In this document: positions 31,784-40,343 of the stretch, piece after piece
Position numbering within the stretch: the first letter of the stretch is position 1
Layout: the number at the start of each line of letters is the position of its first letter
Assembly: GCA_946480575.1 (NCBI GenBank)
Contig: CAMLKF010000006.1
Coordinates: forward strand, 1-52,987
Reading direction: 5' to 3'
DNA: 52,987 nucleotides
Source: an uncultured Nitrososphaera sp.
GTDB lineage: Archaea > Thermoproteota > Nitrososphaeria > Nitrososphaerales > Nitrososphaeraceae
Position numbers and translations under genes: made by a program
Notes under the pieces: model-generated
Seen by the model: the letters and a program-made list of their open reading frames with translations, nothing else
What the model was told of the DNA's origin: nothing
Databases searched by the model: none

Positions 31784-32414
31784 CTAGAAAATGGCAGAAT
31801 AAAGTTCTATAATAATCGTCGCGGGAGTCTTTGCCTTACTGCTACTATCGGCATCGCCGCTTTCTTCTGTTGTTGTCGAATCAGTGGATTCATCGCTAGT
31901 GTCTTCTGGTGGTTCTGGTTCGCTACTCTCCTCAGCCACTTCGTTGTCATCGCCGCTCGATTCAGAGCTGTCACCGCTGCATTCCTCCTCGACCAGGGCA
32001 GAGCTTTCATAGGAACCAAGATCGGCTTCTTCCTCATTTTCATTGCTACTATCATCATCTTCTATATTATTGTCATTATCTTCTTCTTGTTTCGTTGATG
32101 CAGAGCTGAAGCTGCTGTCGTCGTTATTGTCATTGTCGTTGTCGCTCGTGCTGTTGTTGTCATTACTGCTGCTACTATTATATCATCATCATTGTCGTCG
32201 TCGTTATGTTCTTGCATCATCTCTTCTATGAATGATGATAATAATGATGACGACACCTCCTGTAACACCGCTATTAACGTGCTGTTCCCTTCTCCAGATG
32301 ATGATGACGTTGAATTGTCCTCCAAGTCATCAACCCTTTCTTCCTCCCCCTCCTCCTCATCCACTATTCAGCAGCAAAAACCACGTCCAGCAGCAGCAAT
32401 AGTAATGTAACCAC
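31784..32414 (-). pseudogene. low-complexity acidic, possibly secreted protein, frame-broken
   Basis: On the minus strand GTG 32414 opens VVTLLLLLLDVVFAAE, a short signal-like helix. A neighbouring frame continues VDEEEGEEERVDDLED, SSSGEGNSTLIAVLQE and EEMMQEHNDDDNDD. A third frame then gives SDNDNDNNDDSSFSSAS, NENEEEADLGSYESS, SSGDDNEVAEESSEPEPPED and TPATIIIELYSAIF with a stop at 31784-31786. Two shifts, both in repeats, separate them. The Asp/Glu/Ser composition fits an exported acidic protein. The plus strand is also open in parts (Ser/Asp-rich at 32230-32390), so the strand is not certain there. Confidence 0.4.
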
Positions 32415-32460
32415 TTTAGAACGGTAAGCAGCACAGATGATAGCATCGGGATAGGGGATA

Positions 32461-32854
32461 TGGAACTTTCCGGCAAAATCGCCGGCTCGCAGGTCAACCT
32501 CACAAATGGCGATGTAGAATCCATGCTCTTTGGCGACTGGTCACTCAATTCAACAGCCAGCTCGACAAGCTTTTCTGCAACCTTTACCATGATGCCTCTG
32601 GCTGACAGTAGCGACAGCAATAATGCTACCGAATACAGAATAGACAATCTGTGAGCAAATACGGTACACAGCAGATAAACAACATCGCTGTGCTTGGAGG
32701 CAGGACAGATGTTGCCTCTAATGGCACCGCTACATTTGAGGATATCTCGACGACAATAATGCTCTAAACCGGCATGCTGATCATCAGATTTGAAGAAGAA
32801 GCAGCAGAGGCCGGCGCTCTGTTCCAGGACACCCCGATAATCAGCTTTGAATAA
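32461..32854 (+). pseudogene. broken secreted-domain gene (frameshift plus stop)
   Basis: ATG 32461 reads MELSGKIAGSQVNLTNGDVE, LFGDWSLNSTASSTSFSA and TFTMMPLADSSDSNNATEYR then stops. The next frame continues SKYGTQQINNIAVLGGRTD and VASNGTATFEDISTTIML, an in-frame TAA (32765-32767), then MLIIRFEEEAAEAGALFQD and TPIISFE (stop at 32852-32854). I recall intact thaumarchaeal exported proteins with the order G-D-W, F-T-A-x-F-T-M, a V-A-x-N-G-T segment and a closing Q-x-x-P-I. It is non-functional as sequenced. Confidence 0.6.
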
Positions 32855-32926
32855 GAAGAAGAAGAACAACAACAGTAGAGCCTATGCAAAGTTACATTTA
32901 GGGGGTCAGGGCTAGGACTAGCAGCT

Positions 32927-33484
32927 ATGATGGATAGTAGTTCTGATTTTCCAAAGATCGGTTTTGCCAGGCTACTCAAGCCATTTGACAGCAGCACGGA
33001 CGACGTGGTAAAGCTTACAAAGGCTTTTGCGCTTGCCACCCGGACCTACAGGGGCCAGCTTTACAACAAGAGCGAGCCATACATCAACCACCAGCTGAGG
33101 GTTGCACTCATTCTCGTCGAGGAGCTGCAAATACGCGACGCCGAGCTTGCCTCGGCCGCGCTTTTGCACAACGCGCCGGTGACCTGGCAAGCTCTGCAGG
33201 AGTACGGCGACAGGATCCGTTCTATAGTTCTCGCCGCCGCAGAGCCAAAAACCAGGTCGGAAGAAACACTTGAAAAATACTATAGCGACATCGCAAAGGC
33301 GCCCAAGGATGTCAGGTACGTCAAGCTTGCAGACAGGCTGGACAGCGTGCGGGCCATGAAGGGCCAAGCTTTCCGGGCAGCCAGGTACAAGGAGGAGATC
33401 CAGAAATACGTCGTCCCGATAGCGTCAGCGACAGACGACAGGCTTGCGTTCAAGCTTTCAGTTGCGCTCTACGAGTTGAAGTGA
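32927..33484 (+). CDS. RelA/SpoT-type HD-domain protein with an altered metal site
   Basis: The 185 residues match the HD hydrolase domain of SpoT/MESH1: YINHQLRVALILVEE (His55), ASAALLHNAPVTWQALQEYG, where the usual A-L-L-H-D has become H81-N82, and VRYVKLADRLDSVRAMK (Asp136 kept, the family L-H-N replaced by L-D-S). MESH1/SpoT domains use Mn2+ held by H, HD and D to remove the 3'-diphosphate of (p)ppGpp. With HN instead of HD, metal binding should be weaker or changed, so hydrolysis is doubtful. No synthetase domain is attached. It may act on another nucleotide or bind one. Confidence 0.85.
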   Translation: MMDSSSDFPKIGFARLLKPFDSSTDDVVKLTKAFALATRTYRGQLYNKSEPYINHQLRVALILVEELQIRDAELASAALLHNAPVTWQALQEYGDRIRSIVLAAAEPKTRSEETLEKYYSDIAKAPKDVRYVKLADRLDSVRAMKGQAFRAARYKEEIQKYVVPIASATDDRLAFKLSVALYELK

Positions 33485-33618
33485 CGCTGCTCGCACCTGC
33501 TGTCCGGCCGTGCCTTGTGCTTGGCCCAGTGCCTGCCGCAGCCAATCAGCCTGTGCTCAGTGCAGCCACATATGGGGCAGCGCTTTAGCTTTTCCTCGCC
33601 TTTTTCTCCTTCTTCCAT
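33469..33618 (-). CDS. small zinc-finger protein (49 aa)
   Basis: From ATG 33618 the product is EEKLKRCPICGCTEHRLIG, then CGRHWAKHKARPDSRCEQRH. CPIC and the later Cys/His residues can bind one zinc. The open frame upstream (to 33669) adds an unlikely Cys/Tyr-rich start. Its last 16 bp overlap the 3' end of the HD gene in convergent orientation. Confidence 0.6.
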   Translation of the reverse strand: MEEGEKGEEKLKRCPICGCTEHRLIGCGRHWAKHKARPDSRCEQRHFNS

Positions 33619-33669
33619 GTAGTAGTTATAATGGCACAGGCAGTATTTGAAATTACAGGACGCAGACAA

Positions 33670-33958
33670 TGCTGACAGGGTTTCTTGCCTATCTCAATAT
33701 CATGGATGATTTTTTTCTAAAGGCAAATATTCGACGATTGGCAATTTTGCTATTGGGGAGCAGGCATTTGTAATTGCAGGGCTTGGCTCTTGTGTACATA
33801 CTGTGAACTACGGCGCAATGGACCCTGTTCCCTCATGCATACCAGCGACCTGCTCTCCCCCTCCTCTCTCAATCATGGGAACCCTCTCGTCTAGAGAGGT
33901 AATCTTATTATGATATTTTCATAATTCTGCAAAGGATGTAGGAGAGTTATTGTGGCGC
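33670..33958. other. intergenic spacer
   Basis: No coding or RNA feature is evident in these 289 bp. Confidence 0.4.
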
Positions 33959-34276
33959 CTATAAGACGTACATCATGCCGCCGGACACGAGCGTCACAAA
34001 CTCGACGCTGGCAAGCTCTTTTGTCCTTGCAATAATGGCGTTGAGCCACAGGCTGTCTATGCCTTGGCTCCAGATGGTAACCTTTTTGTACTGACGTTGC
34101 GCCCCGTGGAAAAATCCGATGCACTCTTCGATAGTGATGTTGGAGTATTTCTGACTTACCTCATCAACCACCATAGAAGCTTCTGCCGGCAGATACAAAA
34201 TCGTCAGGGTGGGAAAAGGGATGGCGGCAGAATTATTGTTATTGGAAGCAGCAGATGATACGTCGTCATCAACCAT
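33959..34276 (-). CDS. hypothetical protein (105 aa)
   Basis: After a disordered Asn/Ser-rich start, the product reads LTILYLPAEASMVVDEVSQK, NITIEECIGFFHGAQRQYK, KVTIWSQGIDSLWLNAIIAR and ASVEFVTLVSGGMMYVL. The alternating strands and helices look like a small alpha/beta fold. No family is recognised. The ATG is followed by a Ser/Asn linker, so the domain begins near residue 22. Confidence 0.55.
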   Translation of the reverse strand: MVDDDVSSAASNNNNSAAIPFPTLTILYLPAEASMVVDEVSQKYSNITIEECIGFFHGAQRQYKKVTIWSQGIDSLWLNAIIARTKELASVEFVTLVSGGMMYVL

Positions 34277-34465
34277 TTTTTACCTCAGCTACCTGCTACG
34301 AGCGATTATATCTTGATTTCGAAAGATGCATTTGTGTAATCATGTTTTCGGATCGTGTTAGGTAACTTGTTTTCGAAGAGATGTTACTCATGAAATTTGA
34401 CAAGTCGTTAAATCTCTTTTCATGGCACGCTGTACGAGTAGGATTCTTCAGAGCGCAAAACAAAA

Positions 34466-34648
34466 TTGACATTGTTGTCGCTCTTATCAGCTCTGGTTGT
34501 TATATCGACTGCCTTCACGGGTGTGGCAATATATACGCTCAGAATGCTGATGACCAATACCACGGCGGCGACAGCGAGCCGACCACATTTGAGGAAGAAG
34601 CACCGAAGGCGAAGTGCCAGATATAATATCCTTTCAGACGACAGCTAA
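34466..34648 (+). CDS. possible single-TM basic protein (60 aa)
   Basis: TTG 34466 opens a hydrophobic helix (LLSLLSALVVISTAFTGVA) followed by RPHLRKKHRRRSARYN, a strongly basic cytoplasmic end. The arrangement (N-out/C-in single pass) is typical of small membrane proteins. Another overlapping frame (34381-34626) has no feature. No family is recognised. Confidence 0.4.
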   Translation: MTLLSLLSALVVISTAFTGVAIYTLRMLMTNTTAATASRPHLRKKHRRRSARYNILSDDS

Positions 34649-34775
34649 TCTGCTGGATCGAACACAGCATCAGAGACGACGAATAAATGCAATAACAGCT
34701 AGTTATTGCCGTCATCTCCCTCTTTTTTGTACAGATGGAAAAAGTTATTTTCCATTTCAGTTGTACGATCATGAA

Positions 34776-35054
34776 ATGGCGAACAAGATCAAATGCTCCC
34801 ACATACTTGTGCAAAAGCAGAGCGAGGCTCTGGCGATCCTTGAGCGGCTGAAGAAAGGCGAAAGCTTTTCCAACTTGGCAAAAGAGCTGTCGATTGACAA
34901 GGGAAGCGGTAAGCGCGGAGGCGACCTTGGGTATTTTGGCCGCGGCATGATGGTCAAGCCCTTTGAAGAGGCTGCCTTCAAGCTGGAAAAAGGTCAGACC
35001 TCCGAGCCAGTCAGGACAGAGTTTGGCTACCACATCATCAAGAGGCTGGACTGA
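34776..35054 (+). CDS. parvulin-type peptidyl-prolyl isomerase (92 aa)
   Basis: A single PpiC/parvulin domain fills the protein: KIKCSHILVQKQSEALAILE, LKKGESFSNLAKELSIDKGS, KRGGDLGYFGRGMMVKPFEEA, AFKLEKGQTSEPVRTEFGYH and IIKRLD. The conserved H (in CSHIL) and the C-terminal GYHII are present. It catalyses cis-trans change of Xaa-Pro bonds and acts as a cytoplasmic folding helper; there is no signal peptide. The open frame starts at 34614, but MANKIKCSHIL at 34776 is the true family start. A small gene follows after 3 bp in the same operon. Confidence 0.93.
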   Translation: MANKIKCSHILVQKQSEALAILERLKKGESFSNLAKELSIDKGSGKRGGDLGYFGRGMMVKPFEEAAFKLEKGQTSEPVRTEFGYHIIKRLD

Positions 35055-35057
35055 CTA

Positions 35058-35309
35058 ATGGACGCGTACCTGGAAGAAGAGCTGTACGACCTGCTTATCT
35101 TTTGCATCCAGAACCCGCAGTCGCCAGAACTGGGCTCAAAGAAAGGGCGGGTACAGGAAATCGGCAGAGAGCTGTACGCCGACGGCGGAGCGGATGCCCT
35201 TGAAAACATGTTCTTCTCTATCGAGCACAGGGTAAAAGAGGAGATAGGCAGGGACGCAAAGCCCTATCGCGCCTGGTGGAACGGCATTTCCGGCGAATGG
35301 AAGTACTGA
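35058..35309 (+). CDS. hypothetical protein (83 aa), parvulin operon
   Basis: The gene starts 3 bp after the parvulin stop. The product is EEELYDLLIFCIQNPQSPEL, GRVQEIGRELYADGGADAL, ENMFFSIEHRVKEEIGRDA and RAWWNGISGEWKY, an acidic helical protein. No family is recognised. The tight spacing argues for co-expression with the isomerase. A minus-strand frame covering it looks like a shadow. Confidence 0.75.
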   Translation: MDAYLEEELYDLLIFCIQNPQSPELGSKKGRVQEIGRELYADGGADALENMFFSIEHRVKEEIGRDAKPYRAWWNGISGEWKY

Positions 35310-35561
35310 TCTCACTTTCTTGAGCAGCATAAAGACCACGACTGCGCTCATCATGCCGCCAAGTACCACCAACAGCAATTGGAACTGGAATCCAAAGATG
35401 TCTATTATCATGCCTTTGGGTCTGTTTGCACGTATCAAGGCAAACAAACTCGGTGCCAGACAGCGTTTTTGTCTGGCAGCAGCAACGCGTCAAGCAGGTT
35501 TGCATGCGCCTGTTGGGCCAAGCCAGCGACAAGCAGCACGGCTATCGCAGCCGGCGAGACA

Positions 35562-36593
35562 ATGCTGTTGCTTTTCATGCCGCCCATGCTAATTGTATGG
35601 ATATGCCTTCCCTTATCGGTTGTTTTTAGCCCGATTTTGTCTGCGTCTCATGCGCCTGTTCACCTGCAGGGTTCACTTTTGGGATTTCCTTTGGGTGAGT
35701 GCCAAGCTTCCGGGCTGGCAACCCATAATAGTGCATTTGGTACATATCTTGTTGGACAGAATGTGACATCATCCGCACACGATCCGTTCTCTGACTGGGC
35801 AGCGCTGCTCAACCGGCCGGTGTACTCGTCTGACAGAAAAAAGATAGGCTTTCTCCGGAAAGTTCTGGCAGACTATATGGTCGTCAAGAAAGGCCTAGTG
35901 AGCCTCTCAAACTATATTATACCAAAATCGCTTGCCGAGTCTGTCGACAAAAAGGGAATACGGCTCCGGGTAACTGCGTACGAAGCGCGCCGGCGCTATT
36001 CGTACGCAAGGATGAAGCACCTTGCCGTCAACGGTCATCTACCAAAGGCGATGGTTAAAGATCGCATAGTGTACGATCGCTTGCAGAGTCTGCGCTACAG
36101 CACCACGAGGAACAGGATTGCCGCCGGCGTGGCGTTCGTTTCTGGCATCCTTTTTTTGGCGTCCGGCTACAGGGCAAACATTGAGATATACAACCTGATA
36201 CGCGACCAGCTGGTTATAAACACCGCCAGGGATTTTTGGACCTACGCCGTGATACCCGTAGGCTTCCTTGCAATGCTGAGCCAGCTTGGGGGGCTCACTG
36301 TGCTTATGGGGGCTGGCCTGTTTGCTGCAAACAGGGTGAACATCGGCAAATTCCTAGTATTGATCGGGACTGGTCAAGGGCTATTTACGATCCTGCTCCG
36401 CATTCTGCAGGAATTCTGGAACGGCGGGCTGGCACTTAACAACAACTATGTCATCTGGCTCACGTCGACTGCGACCGGGCTCGGGCTGCTTTGTGCAGTA
36501 ATGGCCCAGTCGATCTCAAAGGGCAGAGGTGAAAGCCTGACCTTCAAGCTTGTCAGGCGCGTGCTGCGGATAAAGGGCGACAACGACAGCTAG
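35562..36593 (+). CDS. multi-pass membrane protein (343 aa)
   Basis: From ATG 35562 a hydrophobic start (LLLFMPPMLIVWICLPLSVV) acts as a signal or first helix, followed by an extracellular part with LLGFPLGECQASGLATHNSA. A basic cytoplasmic-type region (DKKGIRLRVTAYEARRRYSY) follows. Then come four more helices: IAAGVAFVSGILFLASG, WTYAVIPVGFLAMLSQ, LTVLMGAGLFAANRV with KFLVLIGTGQGLFTILL, and YVIWLTSTATGLGLLCAVMA. No family is recognised. The frame is open upstream to 35379, but that part is Cys/Ser-rich and unlikely. ATG 35562 is the start that gives a signal-like N-terminus. Confidence 0.72.
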   Translation: MLLLFMPPMLIVWICLPLSVVFSPILSASHAPVHLQGSLLGFPLGECQASGLATHNSAFGTYLVGQNVTSSAHDPFSDWAALLNRPVYSSDRKKIGFLRKVLADYMVVKKGLVSLSNYIIPKSLAESVDKKGIRLRVTAYEARRRYSYARMKHLAVNGHLPKAMVKDRIVYDRLQSLRYSTTRNRIAAGVAFVSGILFLASGYRANIEIYNLIRDQLVINTARDFWTYAVIPVGFLAMLSQLGGLTVLMGAGLFAANRVNIGKFLVLIGTGQGLFTILLRILQEFWNGGLALNNNYVIWLTSTATGLGLLCAVMAQSISKGRGESLTFKLVRRVLRIKGDNDS

Positions 36594-36790
36594 ACGTCGG
36601 CATATGGTAGTGATAACAATGGCTAGACGCTAACCTTATTAATAACAAGCTGATTAGAAGTTAATAATAATTGGCACACGAACAGTTGGCAAATTACAAC
36701 TTTAACAGGTTGAAAAATTGTACCATTGTGATCCAGCCTGCGTGCATATACATATACGCGCGACTGCGTATATTCTTATAGATTAGGAGC

Positions 36791-37213
36791 TTGTGCGATA
36801 ATTGGGATATTGTCTTGTCTTCTGCTAACAAAGGCCGGTCGCCTCGAGTACTGATTGTAGATGACGAGGAGGACGTCACCCTCTTTTTAGAAACTGCCCT
36901 AAAAGACCACGGCTTCGAGGTTACGGCATTCAATGATCCTGCGGAGGCGCTTTCCAGCTTCAAGGCAGGCATGTACGATCTGATACTTCTTGACATCCGG
37001 ATGCCCAAGATGAATGGCTTTGAGCTGTACCAAAAGCTGCAAGAGATAGACGGCAATGCCCGGATAGGCTTCATGACTGCGTACGAAGTGTATTACGAGG
37101 CGTTGAGGGAACTGTTCCCCGACTCGTATTCGTCAGTATGTTTTATCAAGAAGCCGTTTGCAGTGCAGGATCTTGTGAAAAGGATAAGCAAAGAGATGGG
37201 TCGAGAGCAGTAG
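36791..37213 (+). CDS. response regulator (receiver domain only)
   Basis: A CheY-like receiver: RVLIVDDEEDVTLFLETALK, LILLDIRMPKMNGFELYQKL (phospho-Asp in LLDIRMP), MTAYE with the switch Thr and FIKKPFAVQDL with the conserved Lys. No DNA-binding or enzymatic domain follows. TTG 36791 gives 19 residues before the fold; a second TTG inside (LSSANKGRS) is also possible. It lies upstream of a histidine kinase with its own response regulator, so the three probably share signals. Confidence 0.9.
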   Translation: MCDNWDIVLSSANKGRSPRVLIVDDEEDVTLFLETALKDHGFEVTAFNDPAEALSSFKAGMYDLILLDIRMPKMNGFELYQKLQEIDGNARIGFMTAYEVYYEALRELFPDSYSSVCFIKKPFAVQDLVKRISKEMGREQ

Positions 37214-37432
37214 CTCGATAGCAGCAATGGCAAAAGCAGCGCAGGCCTGAAAGAAAGAACTTGCATCATGTTGACATGTATATACACATATATATGCATG
37301 AAAAATATTTGCATTAAAGATCCGCGCCTATATTTTGTAATTTGGCAGGCAGTAAAAGCTACGTGATCGTTTGCTACGCGGATCTCTTTTATAAAAAGAA
37401 TGGAAATACCTTTTGTGAAAGATGGTAAGAAG

Positions 37433-39337
37433 ATGACAAGGTGGTCAATTTTTCCATCCTCTTCTTTCTTAGAGTCAGTGCATTTGGAACAAATAATTCT
37501 ACCTTCGATCTTTCTTTTGTTTGTAGTAATAATCATTTTTGTCTCTTCTGATAGTTGGATGGTATCGGATGTGGATCATTTTTACTTTGAGATGTTCGCA
37601 GTTCTGCTCTCAACCATAATCGCATTTTATTGCATAGCAAGAGCCTACCTATTGCAAGAAAAATTCAGTCTTTTTGTAGGAATGGGATTTGCCACTGTTG
37701 CAGTAGTAGATCTGTTACACGCAGTATTCTCTTATAATGCTGCAGGCAACTCTGTTTTCCTTGACTACTTCATACCTCAAACATGGTTTGCAGGACGAAC
37801 CTTCCTTGGCCTCATGCTAGCTATAGCAGTAATCAAATATGCCATACCGCCACAACAACAACCGCTACCAGCAGCTGCTGTTGCTGCCGCCAAAGAAAAG
37901 GGAAAAAGAAGTAAAAAAGAAAAAGAAAAAGAAGAAAGCACAGCTATATCATCAAGCACTAACAAATTAATACACAACAATGATGATGCTGGCCAATACT
38001 ACTACACTGACCACAAATATGGCTCCTTCTCCCCCTCTTCTAACCAAGAACAAGAAGAAGAACAACGACAATCTACTATTGATGATGGTGGTAGCAATAG
38101 CAGCAGCCATAATCTTGGATTGCAAAAGATACTCTTGTTTTCTTTGGTTTTGTATTCAACTCTAGCAATTAGTATAGTTGCAGTCTCTTTCTTTACATAT
38201 TTTCCAGGCATACGGTTGGCAGACTTTCCAATACACAGGCCATATGAAATTCCTGCGCTTGTACTCCTTTTGATAGCTCTATTTTTCTTTTACAAGAAGA
38301 AACTTTACAAAGCAAATGATGCTTTTTACAAGGGAATACTTGGCGCGTTAATAATTGATATCTTTGGTCAGGTAGTCATGTCATACTCTGCTACAAACTT
38401 TCATACAGCACATAATGTAGCACATATTCTCAAGGATTCAGGATACTTCATTATTATAATTTCGCTGACAATATCTAGCATCCAATATAACAAGTTAGCA
38501 AGAGACAGGGAGAACATAATTCGCCTTCAATACGCCAAACTAAGAGAAGCGGGTAGAATGAAAGACGAATTTATCAACATAGCCGCGCATGAATTGCGTA
38601 CCCCTATCCAACCAATACTTGGCTTGTCAGACCTTCTAAGGTCTAGACTTGGCGAAGATGATTATAATAACAATAATGACAACGATGTTGCTGAACAACG
38701 TCAGCTTCTGGATGTCATCATTAGAAATGCAAAAAGGCTTCAAAGGCTGACAGAAAACGTACTAGATGTTACGAAGATTGAGAGCTCATTGTTTACACTA
38801 AGAAAGGAAAGGTTTGATTTGAATGATGTCATAATAAACATCGTAGATGATGTAATAGTGAGTACAGATTTTTTGAAAAAACAAGAAAAAGTAAGGATAT
38901 CCTACCACCCTAAACAAATTCTTGTTTATGCAGATAAAAGCAGACTTGCACAAGTTATTGCAAATCTTATTGGTAACTCCGTTAAATTCACAACAGAAGG
39001 AACCATATCTATCACAGCTGAAGAAAGCAACAGCAACGATAGAGATGAGATTATTATCCGTGTGCAGGATACTGGCCAAGGAATAGATCCTGATGTTCTT
39101 CCTGCACTATTCTCAAAATTTGCTTCAACTTCTTCTTCTTCAGGTGGTACTGGTCTTGGCTTGTTTATTTCAAAAAAGATCGTTGAAGCTCATGGCGGCA
39201 GGATATGGGCAGAGAACAGCAGGGTCGAAAAGAAAGGTGCAACATTTACATTTACTCTCCCAATCACAAACAGTCATCACTATCATTACCATAATCATCA
39301 TTATATAAATAACAACCGTGGTTGCGAGCTATTATGA
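37433..39337 (+). CDS. membrane-bound sensor histidine kinase with MASE3-like sensor
   Basis: The N-terminal 350 residues form a MASE3-like membrane sensor with about eight helices (LPSIFLLFVVIIIFV, FEMFAVLLSTIIAFYCI, ILLFSLVLYSTLAISIVAVS and others), interrupted by a Lys/Glu-rich cytoplasmic-looking loop (residues about 150-235). Then come HisKA with the phospho-His in IAAHELRTPIQP and HATPase_c with RLAQVIANLIGNSVKF, DTGQGIDP and GGTGLGLFISKKIVEAHGG. The TATA-like TTTTATAAAAAG at 37387-37398 lies against ATG 37400, so translation more likely starts at ATG 37433. The C-terminus is His/Asn-rich (HHYHYHNHHYINNN). Its stop overlaps the next gene by ATGA. Confidence 0.88.
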   Translation: MTRWSIFPSSSFLESVHLEQIILPSIFLLFVVIIIFVSSDSWMVSDVDHFYFEMFAVLLSTIIAFYCIARAYLLQEKFSLFVGMGFATVAVVDLLHAVFSYNAAGNSVFLDYFIPQTWFAGRTFLGLMLAIAVIKYAIPPQQQPLPAAAVAAAKEKGKRSKKEKEKEESTAISSSTNKLIHNNDDAGQYYYTDHKYGSFSPSSNQEQEEEQRQSTIDDGGSNSSSHNLGLQKILLFSLVLYSTLAISIVAVSFFTYFPGIRLADFPIHRPYEIPALVLLLIALFFFYKKKLYKANDAFYKGILGALIIDIFGQVVMSYSATNFHTAHNVAHILKDSGYFIIIISLTISSIQYNKLARDRENIIRLQYAKLREAGRMKDEFINIAAHELRTPIQPILGLSDLLRSRLGEDDYNNNNDNDVAEQRQLLDVIIRNAKRLQRLTENVLDVTKIESSLFTLRKERFDLNDVIINIVDDVIVSTDFLKKQEKVRISYHPKQILVYADKSRLAQVIANLIGNSVKFTTEGTISITAEESNSNDRDEIIIRVQDTGQGIDPDVLPALFSKFASTSSSSGGTGLGLFISKKIVEAHGGRIWAENSRVEKKGATFTFTLPITNSHHYHYHNHHYINNNRGCELL

Positions 39338-39771
39338 TCCTCATCAATAACAACAATGACGACAACAAAAACAGAAAAAAGAAAATCTTGGTAGTAGACG
39401 ACGAGCCGGATATTATTTTCACTATAAAAGCGATTTTGAAAGAAAATGGCTTTGAGGTTGATTCGTTCGATGATGTCTCATTAGCGTTAGAAAAATTTAC
39501 AGCTAATACTTATGGCGTGGCAGTTCTTGATATCAAGATGCCTAAAATGAACGGCTTTGAGCTATGCGGGAAACTAAAGATAATTGATAACAAAGTAAAG
39601 GTCATTTTCTTGACCGCCACTACAGACCTGAAAGATTATAATGTATTCAAGAAAGAGGTTTCTCCAAGTAGGGGAAACATACATTTTATTCACAAGCCAA
39701 TCGAGAATGAAAATTTGCTAAATGAAGTAAATTTTATGATGACTATGTATTCAAATGATGCTCTTGCCTGA
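39334..39771 (+). CDS. response regulator coupled to the kinase
   Basis: ATG 39334 overlaps the kinase stop in ATGA, so translation is coupled and this is the likely phosphate acceptor of that kinase. An Asn/Asp-rich start is followed by a receiver: KKILVVDDEPDIIFTIKAIL, VAVLDIKMPKMNGFELCGKL, FLTATTDLKD (switch Thr) and FIHKPIENENLL (Lys). It has no output domain and presumably acts by protein contacts. It is similar to the receivers at 6735 and 36791, all with K/R-M-P-x-x-x-G. Confidence 0.9.
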   Translation: MILINNNNDDNKNRKKKILVVDDEPDIIFTIKAILKENGFEVDSFDDVSLALEKFTANTYGVAVLDIKMPKMNGFELCGKLKIIDNKVKVIFLTATTDLKDYNVFKKEVSPSRGNIHFIHKPIENENLLNEVNFMMTMYSNDALA

Positions 39772-40343
39772 GCAGTGTTAGTTAGCTAGTAGTTTCCCAC
39801 TGGCTATACGCCAGTGCAAAAATAAGACTCTCGCCTGCTTTGTTAGGAATATTCTTTTTTCTTATCCAATGACTCTCTCTTTTTATGTGAGCACTGGTAT
39901 TTGCGCGTTTCCACGTGCCTATAGTCTCCTCTATGAACAGCTTTTTCGCGTGTCAAGCCCTTCATGAAATTCTTTTAGCAACATAATCTTGGTAGCTATG
40001 CCCTGTCAGCATCGCTGCGGTTTGAAATTGAGGTCTGCATCTTACTGGGGTCTCTAATATTAGGTTCCCGCATGTAAAGAGTTTACCTCTTTATAGATTA
40101 TGTAATATCACAATGATCTTTGTCCATTGTTAGGTGCGGGCCCAAGGGGCTGCGTGCTGATACCGGTTCTTTGAAAAGGTTCAAATTTCATAGATATCTC
40201 GCTAGCTAAAAAGGTTTTGCTAGTAAGCACCAGGAAAGTTACTTCGGGCAGCAAAACTATCAAACCATACTGATGCCGGCCCAGTCGAAGTCATATCTGG
40301 AGGTTCTAGAGCAATAGCGTTGGCTTTCAACCGAAATTCCTCA
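39772..40343. other. 570-bp intergenic region, no gene seen
   Basis: All frames are short. A possible scrap near 40280 (GPVEVISGGSRAIALA) is too brief to judge. The GC-richer stretch at 40136-40170 (GGTGCGGGCCCAAGGG) does not form a tRNA that I can draw. Confidence 0.4.

Noticed and set aside
35136..35411. Minus-strand frame with a membrane-like start (IDIFGFQFQLLLVVLGG)
   Set aside because: The first 30 residues look like a real membrane helix, but the remainder is the complement of the parvulin-operon gene; kept only as a weak possibility.
40136..40200. Possible tRNA (GGTTCAAAT-like T-loop near 40190)
   Set aside because: No acceptor stem or anticodon arm can be paired around it.
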